Assembly: GCA_964585635.1 (NCBI GenBank)
Contig: CAZPEV010000040.1
Location: 1-21,942 of the forward strand
From: CAZPEV01 sp964585635
GTDB taxonomy: Bacteria > Zixibacteria > MSB-5A5 > GN15 > JAAZOE01
Length of the DNA: 21,942 bases
Direction of reading: 5' to 3'
The first letter of the stretch is position 1; every line of letters starts with the position of its first letter. The translations under genes and the position numbers were made by a program. Below are positions 1 to 8,100 of this stretch, piece by piece. Below the pieces are notes generated by a model. The model did not search any database. It saw only the letters and a list, made by a program, of their open reading frames with translations, and was not told where the DNA came from.

Positions 1-1
1 G

Positions 2-1201
2 GTAATGGCCGACGGCGGCTATGTCGACACACTGGACTTTGATTATGTCGTGGGACAGATTGTGGAGGATTTCGAAACGGGCGACTTCACGCGGCTGCCG
101 TGGCAATCGTCGGGAAGCCAACCCTGGACAATCACCGCCGCCGAGCCCTATGACGGGGTTTATGCCGCCAGGTCAGGCCCTGTCACCGACAATCAGGCAT
201 CACTCATGGCGGTGTCCCTCGACGTCGTCGCGCCAGGCAGTATTTCTTTCATGCACCGGGTATCTTCAGAAAATGGATACGATGCTCTCTCCTTTTCAAT
301 CGACGGTGCAGTGCAAGAAACATGGTCAGGTGAAGGCGCCTGGTCCGTTGCAGCCTATCCCGTATCGGCCGGGCCGCACCTATTCACCTGGACGTATGGC
401 AAGGATGGTTCGCTGTCGCGCGGCTCGGATTGCGCCTGGGTGGACCAGATCATTTTCCCACCATTATCCCCCGGACCATCGATTACGACGACTTCCCTTC
501 CCGATTGGACCGCCGGGCATCTGTATTCATATCAGCTGGCCGCCTCAGGAGGCATCGGTGATCCGGCCTGGACCGATGCCGGCGGCGGCCTGATCGGAAC
601 CGGATTGACGCTATCGGCAACCGGGATGGTATTGGGCACGGTGCCCTCTGCCCGTCAGATATCATTTACCGCCCAGATTGTTGATGCCCCCGGGCGGGTC
701 GATCAGATGCAGTTTTCGTTTGCGATAAACCCGGCGCTGGTGATAGATACGGATTCGCTGCCGGACGGCATCGTCGGCCAGCCGTATTCGCAGCCGCTAT
801 CGGCCTCCGGGGGAACCGGCGGCCGAAGCTGGTCGGATAAAAACGGCAGCCTGATCGGAACCGGCCTGGCTCTGTCTGTCGATGGGATTCTGTCCGGTGT
901 TGTCGCCGCGGCCTCAGATATCGGTTTCACGGCCAGGGTCAGCGACGCGACCGGAAGCGCCGCCGAAAAGCACGCCGTCGTCCGTTTCAAATCAACCTAC
1001 ATCTGCGGCGACGCCAATGGTGACACCATGGTCGACGTCGGTGATGCCGTTTCTGTCGTGAACTATGTGTTCAAGGGGGGCGTGGCACCCCAACCGCTGC
1101 AGGCCGGCGACGCCAACTGCGACCACGCCGTCAACGTCGGTGATGCCGTGTACGTCATCAATTACATATTTCGAGGTGGTCCGGCCACCTGTTGCCCGTA
1201 G
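2..1201 (+). CDS. Secreted dockerin-terminated protein, C-terminal part (5' partial)
   Basis: The frame is open to the window edge (base 2), so the first Met (base 5) is probably not the true start and the N-terminal part, including any catalytic domain and signal peptide, is missing. Visible domains, numbered from that Met: about 20-152, a cleaved-adhesin / choice-of-anchor-J-like beta-sandwich (begins VEDFETGDFTRLPW, ends CAWVDQIIFP); about 160-242 and 245-328, two putative-Ig (He_PIG-like) repeats sharing LIGTGL.LS..G...G; 333-398, a type I dockerin with two copies of the calcium-loop/helix unit (GDANGDTMVDVGDAV and GDANCDHAVNVGDAV). The protein ends at Cys-Cys-Pro. This tail arrangement is known on large exported proteins of uncultured FCB/Zixibacteria, sometimes behind gingipain-type C25 peptidases, but the enzyme part cannot be seen here. 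The gene converges on the 1217-1705 gene with only 15 bp between stops. Confidence 0.8.
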   Translation, partial: VMADGGYVDTLDFDYVVGQIVEDFETGDFTRLPWQSSGSQPWTITAAEPYDGVYAARSGPVTDNQASLMAVSLDVVAPGSISFMHRVSSENGYDALSFSIDGAVQETWSGEGAWSVAAYPVSAGPHLFTWTYGKDGSLSRGSDCAWVDQIIFPPLSPGPSITTTSLPDWTAGHLYSYQLAASGGIGDPAWTDAGGGLIGTGLTLSATGMVLGTVPSARQISFTAQIVDAPGRVDQMQFSFAINPALVIDTDSLPDGIVGQPYSQPLSASGGTGGRSWSDKNGSLIGTGLALSVDGILSGVVAAASDIGFTARVSDATGSAAEKHAVVRFKSTYICGDANGDTMVDVGDAVSVVNYVFKGGVAPQPLQAGDANCDHAVNVGDAVYVINYIFRGGPATCCP

Positions 1202-1216
1202 GCCGCAATACGTTCT

Positions 1217-1705
1217 TCACGAAGCCAGGTATAACTCAAGGTACTTCCGACCCTTTTCGGTTAGATCATAGTAGGTGTGATTCCGGTGCTTAATCCATTT
1301 GCCTTTGACAATATGGCGTCGATATCGGATCATGGCCGGCGATACCCGCTCCAGCAGGTTCATGGCACGCAGGCGGGCATGCCGCTGAAAAACCTCTTCC
1401 GGATCAATTCGCAGTACAGAAGCGACCATTAATGAGTAATCCACGCCCAGGTCACGATGATGCCGTAATATCCTGAAATCAAGCTCATCGAGGCTATGGG
1501 AGTCTTCATCCGGGGCAACGTCCTCCCGGTCCACCACCTCCTGCCAATTCAGGGCGATTAGGCGGTCGGCTTCGGCCTTGTGCAGGTTGGGACAGCCGAT
1601 CTTGTGTACCTTGATGAACCGCTCATGGCTGTAATAGCCGATGATGGCGTCGTCAGGAGTGGGATGGCAGCAACTGGCCAGGGCGTAATCCGATTTAATT
1701 CGCAT
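1217..1705 (-). CDS. RIS/zinc-finger domain fused to winged-helix (DUF2250-like) regulator
   Basis: This is a 162-aa cytoplasmic protein with two parts. Residues 10-50 carry the pattern of the RIS/zinc-finger domain otherwise found near the C-terminus of RelA/SpoT (p)ppGpp synthetases: CCHPTPDDAIIGYY, then VHKIGCPN. The candidate zinc ligands are Cys12, Cys13, His34 and Cys38. Residues 72-162 look like a winged helix of the DUF2250 type (LDELDFRILRHHRDLG ... YYDLTEKGRKYL). There is no synthetase or hydrolase domain, so it cannot make or degrade (p)ppGpp; a DNA-binding sensor is the likely role (inference). The ATG at 1705 is preceded by GGAGGGG directly abutting it, which is closer than usual, so translation may be coupled to the sagB-like gene ending 14 bp upstream. 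It is the last gene of the glnA-sagB-ris cluster. Confidence 0.75.
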   Translation of the reverse strand: MRIKSDYALASCCHPTPDDAIIGYYSHERFIKVHKIGCPNLHKAEADRLIALNWQEVVDREDVAPDEDSHSLDELDFRILRHHRDLGVDYSLMVASVLRIDPEEVFQRHARLRAMNLLERVSPAMIRYRRHIVKGKWIKHRNHTYYDLTEKGRKYLELYLAS

Positions 1706-1719
1706 CCCCTCCGACAGCC

Positions 1720-2529
1720 TTATTCGGACAACGGGTGACCAACCGGCATGATCAGAAGCGCCGCTTCTTGGCGGCCATCAATGCCGATGACCTCGTTGAC
1801 GGCGTCATCGATGAAAGCTCCGGCCACGACCGTTCCCATTTGCAGCGCGGTCGCCGCCAGAGAAATGTTCTGGCCGATTGCCCCGGCTTCCATATAGGTA
1901 TACCGATACCCGCGGTCGCCGTACTTTCGGGTCGAGCGCTCAAAGCGGGCCGTCAGCACAATCGTGACCGCGGAGCCTCCCACGCAGGTCTGATCGAGCG
2001 CCGCCTTGCCGATCGATTCGCGAAGATCGCCTTCTCTGACCAGCACCAGGCTGCTGTCGGCGATTTGGAAATGACACAGCCCAGGCCGAAGCGAATTGAC
2101 GGCATGGGCCAGAACATAGATTTCGATGGGATAAAGGGCACCGCCCGATGGTGCCGAGCGCAGATTGATCCCACCACGCGCATGGGTGATCCCGTCGGCA
2201 GCGTACAGAATGGCGGCCAACTGGGAAAGATTGATCGATTGGCCGGAATACTCGCGAATTGACTGCCGATCGGCGAGGGTCTTCCCGAGCGGCAGATTTA
2301 TGGCGGCGGGCGGCGGGAGCTTGATGATCGGTCTCCCCTCATAGCTTTTATAGAGCGGCAATTCCCCTCCGTAGATAATCCGGCTGCCCTTGAAGCCGTT
2401 CTCGTCTATACTGGTTTCCCAATGAAAACGGGGGCCGACGGACAGTGAATCTTCGGCCGCCAAGCTTGACGGCGTCCCGATGGCGAGGACGACGGTCAAA
2501 ATGCCGGCCATTATCAGGTTGTCAGCCAC
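1720..2529 (-). CDS. Exported SagB/ThcOx-type nitroreductase-fold oxidoreductase
   Basis: This 269-aa protein belongs to the FMN-dependent nitroreductase superfamily, SagB/ThcOx branch. Family signatures are RQSIREYSGQ (88-97), AAILYAADGIT (105-115), the conserved SAPSGGALYP (125-134), and a C-terminal EAGAIGQNISLAATALQMG helix followed by the GIDGRQEAALLIMPVG core strand. Residues 1-24 form a signal peptide (hydrophobic stretch, cleavage near SLAA/ED), so the enzyme should act outside the cytoplasm. The start is GTG at 2529, chosen because GGAGGTGGGGAG lies just upstream; the Met at residue 7 would truncate the signal peptide. In azole-peptide clusters SagB oxidises azolines, but no YcaO cyclodehydratase or precursor peptide is visible here, so the substrate is unknown. 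The gene starts 44 bp after glnA and ends 14 bp before the RIS-wHTH gene. Confidence 0.85.
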   Translation of the reverse strand: MADNLIMAGILTVVLAIGTPSSLAAEDSLSVGPRFHWETSIDENGFKGSRIIYGGELPLYKSYEGRPIIKLPPPAAINLPLGKTLADRQSIREYSGQSINLSQLAAILYAADGITHARGGINLRSAPSGGALYPIEIYVLAHAVNSLRPGLCHFQIADSSLVLVREGDLRESIGKAALDQTCVGGSAVTIVLTARFERSTRKYGDRGYRYTYMEAGAIGQNISLAATALQMGTVVAGAFIDDAVNEVIGIDGRQEAALLIMPVGHPLSE

Positions 2530-2573
2530 CTCCCCACCTCCGTACAGCCGGCGGCATGCGCCGACCGGAAGCC

Positions 2574-3986
2574 TTAGCTATTGTAGTACATTTCGAACTC
2601 AAACGGCGTCGGTCTAATCCTGATTTGATCGACCTCTTTCCGCTTGAGGGCAATCCAATTTTCCACCAGGTCTTCCGTGAAGACGCCGCCGGCCAGCAAA
2701 TATTCATGGTCGGCCTCCAGCGCATTCAGCGCCTTATTGAGCGAGGTCGGCAATTGATGGATTCCGGCCAATTCCTCCGGATGCATATGATCGAGATTCT
2801 TATCCAGCGGCGGACCCGGATCGATCTTGTTCCTGATGCCGTCCAGCCCCGCCATCAGCATGGCGGCATATCCCAGATAAGGGTTCATGGTGCCATCCGG
2901 GGGACGGAATTCAAATCGCATCATTTTGGGATCGCGCAGATACCCCGGAATCCGGATGCAGGCGGTCCGATTGCCGACGGAGTAGGTCCCGGCTACCGGC
3001 GCCTCAAATCCCGGCACCAACCGTTTGAAGGAATTGGTCGACGGGTTGGTAAACGCCAGCAGCGAATCGACATGCTTCAACACTCCGCCGATATAGTGCA
3101 GACCAAGCTTCGAGAAGAATGCATGGCCCTTCTTGTCATAAAAAAGCGAGCCCCTGGAATCAGCCAGGTACTGGTGAACATGCATCCCCGAGCCGGGTTC
3201 ATTGAACAGCGGTTTGGGCATGAAGGTCGCCGATTTATTCAATCGGAAGCACTCGTTCTTCACAAAGTACTTGACGAGCATGCTTCGGTCGCCCATCTCC
3301 AAGAGAGGGGCAAAGGCCACCTCGATCTCATGCTGTCCCCCGCCGCCGACCTCGTGGTGATGATATTTAAGCTGCACCCCGACCTCCGCCAGCATAGATG
3401 ATATCGTCGAGCGGAGGTTATAGGCCCGATCCATCGGCGGGGCGACGTGGTACCCTCTCTTATAGGGAATCTTGTAACCCAGGTTTTCCTCGTCATGGGC
3501 GGCATTCCATTCCGCCTCGGTACAATCGATATAATAGAAGGCGCGGTCAGGTCCCTGAAAGAAGTTGACCTTGTCGAAGACATAGAACTCAAATTCCGGG
3601 CCGACGACCGCCGCCGCGCCGGGAATAATCTTAGAAAGATACTTTTCGGCGTCTTCCGCCACTCGACGCGGATTGCGGGAATAGGGTGTGATTTCGCGGC
3701 CGACGTCGAATATGTCGCAAATAAACGATATCGTCGGACGTTCGAAAAAGGGATCCATCCAGGCGGTGTTTCGATCCGGCAGGGCGATCATGTCGCCGCG
3801 CTCGATCGACGAATAGCCCGGCAGGGACGAGCCATCCACGCCAACCCCATGGGCAAACAGCTTCTGGTCAAGATTCGCAATCGGTAATGTGATATGGTGC
3901 CAGTTTCCCGGAAGATTGACGAACTTCAGATCGATATATTCGGCTTTTTTATCGCGCGCGTATTTCTTGAGATCGTCCAATTTCAC
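2574..3986 (-). CDS. glnA: Glutamine synthetase type I
   Basis: This 470-aa protein is a full-length class I glutamine synthetase, which makes glutamine from glutamate, ammonia and ATP in the cytoplasm as a dodecamer. Landmarks are VDGSSLPGY (latch/Asp50 region, residues 50-58), GPEFEFYVFD (metal-binding Glu), the HHHEVGGGGQHEIE loop, FNEPGSGMHVHQ, the TNPSTNSFKRLVPGFEAPV flap with its Glu, NRTACIRIPG, and C-terminal FEFEMYYNS. Length and colinearity fit the GSI-beta (E. coli-like) subtype. By eye against E. coli GlnA, the adenylylation motif NLYDLPPEE reads NLDHMHPEE here, so the regulated Tyr (397 in E. coli) is Asp399 (codon GAT at 2790-2792). GTG start at 3986 with AGGAG six bases upstream. 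First gene of a three-gene minus-strand cluster. Confidence 0.97.
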   Translation of the reverse strand: MKLDDLKKYARDKKAEYIDLKFVNLPGNWHHITLPIANLDQKLFAHGVGVDGSSLPGYSSIERGDMIALPDRNTAWMDPFFERPTISFICDIFDVGREITPYSRNPRRVAEDAEKYLSKIIPGAAAVVGPEFEFYVFDKVNFFQGPDRAFYYIDCTEAEWNAAHDEENLGYKIPYKRGYHVAPPMDRAYNLRSTISSMLAEVGVQLKYHHHEVGGGGQHEIEVAFAPLLEMGDRSMLVKYFVKNECFRLNKSATFMPKPLFNEPGSGMHVHQYLADSRGSLFYDKKGHAFFSKLGLHYIGGVLKHVDSLLAFTNPSTNSFKRLVPGFEAPVAGTYSVGNRTACIRIPGYLRDPKMMRFEFRPPDGTMNPYLGYAAMLMAGLDGIRNKIDPGPPLDKNLDHMHPEELAGIHQLPTSLNKALNALEADHEYLLAGGVFTEDLVENWIALKRKEVDQIRIRPTPFEFEMYYNS

Positions 3987-4207
3987 GAAGCGCTCCTTTC
4001 GTCAGAGATAGCCGTCGCTGTCGGATTCAAAGTAATAACATTTCAGGATGAACGCAAGCGGTTGATTTGGCCGAAGCGGGCGGAACCGCCGAAAATCCCC
4101 GCCTTCGTTCCCGATCGTCTCCCTCCCCGATCAAGGGGATGTGCCGGTTGTGATCCCGGCCGAAACATCCCGCGGCCGTCTGCGTTTAAAGGGTACAGGA
4201 GGTACAG

Positions 4208-5041
4208 ATGCTGACGATATCGGTGATGGAGCCGGACGATTATGATTTTGCCGTGGAATTGTCCGATCATGAGGGTTGGATGCATCAGCGCGTTGATTTC
4301 GCGCGGCTCACTACGTTTGAACCGCAGGGCTGCTTCATTGCCCGCCATGATGGGGAGCGGGCGGGCATGATTTGCTCCACTTCCCAGGGGGATTATGGCT
4401 TTCTCAGTTGCCTGATTGTCCGGGAAGGCCAGCGCGGGCGCAAGATAGGCGAGCAATTGATGCGTCACGCCTTGGGATATCTGCTGGACATGACTGTTCG
4501 GACCATTGAGCTTGACGGCGTAATACCAGCCGTGTCGCTCTATCGCCGGTTGGGATTCAATGACAAATACCTATCGCTTCGTTTCCGGCGATGGCCAGGG
4601 CCAACGACGACGGCTCGGAACTCCGTCCGCCAAAATTCTTCAACTGAGGCTATCGCCGACTATGACCGCTGCCGGACCGGCCTTTCGAGAGAACATATCA
4701 TCCTGCGCCTGGGCGCCGAATTCGGGGAATCGGTATTTGTCGTTGGAGATGAATTCGCGGCGGGATACGGGATCGTCCGGCCCCGTACGCCGGAAGTAGC
4801 TGCCCTGGGCCCGTTGATCGCTGATTCCGGCGACGGGGCCAAGGATCTGCTTCGGGAAGTACTGGATAGATTCGCATCCAAGATGATTGTCGTTGGTGTC
4901 CCAGAACTGAACCAGCCGTTCGTCGACCTGCTGCTGGCCGAGGGTTTCGTATACAGCCAGCCGTCTCTGCGCATGTATTTCGGCTTGCGGCGCAATTATG
5001 AGCGCCATGTCTATGCCATCGTCTCACCCGAAAAGGGATGA
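4208..5041 (+). CDS. GNAT-family N-acetyltransferase
   Basis: This is a 277-aa protein. The N-terminal half (1-125) is a GNAT fold: acidic/aromatic N-terminal strand, FLSCLIVREGQRGRKIGEQLMRHAL (acetyl-CoA pyrophosphate loop, R-G-x-x-I-G, about residues 65-88) and AVSLYRRLGF (108-117, the usual beta5/alpha4 region). The C-terminal half (about 148-277) resembles the second GNAT-like domain of YitH-type proteins, ending in PSLRMYFGLRRNYERHVYAIVSPEKG. The acceptor substrate cannot be told. The start is secure: AGGAGG at 4197-4202 precedes the ATG at 4208. It is divergent from glnA (221-bp shared intergenic) and convergent with the giant gene, from which a bidirectional terminator separates it. 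Confidence 0.9.
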   Translation: MLTISVMEPDDYDFAVELSDHEGWMHQRVDFARLTTFEPQGCFIARHDGERAGMICSTSQGDYGFLSCLIVREGQRGRKIGEQLMRHALGYLLDMTVRTIELDGVIPAVSLYRRLGFNDKYLSLRFRRWPGPTTTARNSVRQNSSTEAIADYDRCRTGLSREHIILRLGAEFGESVFVVGDEFAAGYGIVRPRTPEVAALGPLIADSGDGAKDLLREVLDRFASKMIVVGVPELNQPFVDLLLAEGFVYSQPSLRMYFGLRRNYERHVYAIVSPEKG

Positions 5042-5076
5042 GAGATAATCGAGCCGAGCAACACGGCCCATAACGA

Positions 5077-5100
5077 AAAGCCCCTCGACCGAGGGGCTTT
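5077..5100. terminator. Bidirectional intrinsic terminator
   Basis: AAAGCCCCTC-GACC-GAGGGGCTTT is a perfect 10-bp stem with a 4-nt loop, flanked by A's on one side and T's on the other, so it can work on both strands. It sits between the convergent GNAT gene (ends 5041) and giant gene (ends 5127). Confidence 0.9.
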
Positions 5101-5126
5101 CGTCTCCGCCGCATACTCAGACAGAT

Positions 5127-8100
5127 TTATTTCATGAGGATCATCTTCCTGGTCGCCGCGAATCCGTCAACCTGGGCTTTGTATAGGTAAATGCCGGATG
5201 ATACCGGGTTGCCGTCGCCGTCGGTGGCGTCCCAGATGATTCGAAGCTTACCCGCTTCCGAATATCCGGAGAATTCCTTCACCTTCTGGCCGGAGATGTT
5301 GAATATGGATATGGTCCAAGGTCCAGCTTCAGCCAGCGACAACTCGATGGCCGTGGTCGGATTGAACGGATTCGGATAGTTCTGCGCCAGGTCAAAAGTC
5401 CCAGGCAGGCTCCGTGTCAACGTCGTCAAGGTCCCGCCGTTGTAGTCGGCCGCCTCCGCACCGGTCAGTGTCGCTGAACCCTCGATCGGGATGCGGAGCA
5501 GGGTATGGGAGCCGCTGGAGATAGCCTGGGTACCGATGTTGAATACCAGAATTCGCAGTTCGGTCCCATCGTCACTATAGGCGATATCCATGCCGTTTGC
5601 GCCATCGCCCAAGGCCGGCGTCCCCACGGTACCCTGGATCGAGAACACCAGGAGCGCGGCGCCGGCGGCCGTCGAGGCCTCGTAATCAACCACTACTTCG
5701 CCGTCAACTATCCTGGGGGTCAAGGCGAGACTCCCGGTAGGAAGCGGCTTGGCGTATGGCGTCGCGTCGCCCACGATGACGCGGATAAGATAGACCAGAT
5801 CGGCCACCGAAAGCGAGATACCGTCGGCGTTGACATCCGATGCGGCGATTGAACCTTCGGGATTTTGGAAGGCTTTTACCCCGTGCACGAAGTAATTGGT
5901 CAGCAGGACGGCATCGGCCACCTCGTTAGCGATGCCGTTGAGGTTGACATCACCGCGGGCATCGATGGAATCGGCGCAAACGATATCCACGCCGCCGTTC
6001 CAGAATTCAAGGCACCGATACGGCTTGACCTTGAAGCCGACGAGGCAGGAATCGGGCGAACCGACGAAGGGGATACGATTGGCTTCGGGGTACTCGAGAT
6101 CATCATCTTCATCCCAGATGAGATGGCCCTCGAAGTCGTGGACCTTGGTATCATAAATGAGGCTGTCGCCGCCGACGCTGGACAGCGCGTTATCGGCGCA
6201 GTCAAGCCAGAAGAAGTAAACCGGGGCATACTGACATTCGAAGGTCCGGTCGCCGCTCACCAGAAATTTCATGACCGCCAGCGGACGCGGATCAAGATCG
6301 GGCGGACCGTAACATGACGGATGATTGGGACCATTGTTGGTTTCGGCCAAACCGATAATCCGCAGCATGCCGCTCGGGCATCCGACGTGGCAGTTTCCAT
6401 CCTGGCCGTAGCGGAAGGTGAAATACTCCCAACGGCAATCCAGCAGCAGCCGGCCGGGAGTGACATCAATCAAGGTCAGCGCCGAGGCGTCGTATCCCAG
6501 CAGCAGGTCAAAGCCGCCGATGGCGTATAAGCCGAGATTCTCGATCGTGATCGTGTCGCTGACAAAGTGACCCTGCAGAGTCTTCTCCGTCTTCTGGATC
6601 TTGACGATCGGGCAATCGCGGATGATCCCCACGGTGACCCGGGTGATACAGGTATCGGCCAGGCCGCAGCCATCCCTGGCGATGAGCTTGATCTCGTTTA
6701 CTCCTTCCACCGGCATGAAGCAAATCTGATCGCCGGTGAGAGTGCCGCCTGTGGCCGTACAGGAAGTCAGATTGCCGTCGGGGTCGGAACAGGCAAAGCC
6801 GGTCAGGCAGACCTGTTGCAGCTGAAACGTCATTATTGTGGTGTCGCCATGACAAGCGGCCACGGGAGGCTGATTGACGTCAAAGTTGACGGTGAAACTT
6901 CCTTCACAGGAGGCCCCGCAGGCATCCGTACAGCGAATATTGACGGTGACATCCTGGCTGCCGGTGGGGGTATAACACCACTGGCCGTTGGTCAGAATCC
7001 CCGGACCAGACACGATCGCGCATCCCACGAGATTGCCGTCGGGATCGGTGGCACTTACCGGGAGGCAGACCCGGGTCGGCGTGCACTGGAAGATCGTCTG
7101 GCTCTGCGGCAGACTGCAGACCGGCGGCTGGTTGAAGGTGATATCGATGCAGTAATTGGCCGTATCCTTTAGGCCGCAACTGTCGGAAATGATGACTTGA
7201 TCGCAATAGTGACCGGCCGTATCCGCCCGGAAGCAGACCGTGCTGTCGGCCATCTTGACCAGCCCGATCCGGCTCGTTCCGGACAGCGTATTATCGGGGT
7301 CATAAATGGACAGTTTGACACAGATCGAGTCGCCAATGGTGCAGATCATCTTCGGGGCCGGAGGCGCTATCGTCAGGCTCGGCGCCGTGTTGACTTTGGC
7401 CACCACGGTCAACGTGGCCGACGCCGTCCGGCCACAGCTATCGGTAACCTGCAATTGGCCCACAATCGTGGTGTCCTTGGTCAAGCTGAAGCACACCTGG
7501 CCTGTTACCGGCTGGCCCTTATAGGTCCAACTGTATGGGGGCGCTCCTCCCGTTACCGGCGGCAGCGCCACACAATATTGGCGCGGGCCACATAGCCCGA
7601 CATTAACCGTCGTGTTGCTGATTTGCGGCGGCGGGATAACATTGACGGTAACAACGGTGGCGCAGGAAGCCGTCCTGCCGCAGACATCGGTGGCGGTCAA
7701 GGTGATCGTATTGGGACCGGCGACCGGCGTGAAGCAAACGGTCGACCCGTTCAGCGTACCCGTGGACACCTGGCACGACGTCAAATTGTTGTCGGAATCA
7801 CTGCAGACGAAGCCATCTATGCAAACCGGCTGCAGCGAGCAAAGGGTTATCGTCCTGCTCGGCGGGCAAGCCACTTGTGGAGGACGATTCGTGATTGATA
7901 CCGCCACCTGGGTTTGGCATTCGGAGACCTGGTTGCAGGCGTCCGTGACGGTGTATTTTATGGTATAGGTTCCGACCGTATCGGGCGTAAAACAGACCTG
8001 GCCGCCGGTCAGCGTCCCGAAGCTTACCACCTGGCTGATGATATTGTTGTCCGGATCAGCGGCCGTGAACGGCCCCACGCAAACCTGGCCCAGGGTGCAT

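Noticed and set aside
2445..3401. Long plus-strand open frame (318 codons) opposite glnA
   Set aside because: It lies antisense to an unmistakable glutamine synthetase; its product is Arg/His/Gln-rich with no domain pattern, as expected for the shadow of a GC-rich gene.
4130..4165. GG-TTG spacing upstream of glnA considered as a sigma-54 promoter
   Set aside because: On the minus strand CGGCACATCCCCTTGATC lacks the required GC at the correct distance from GG, so the -24/-12 pattern is not met.
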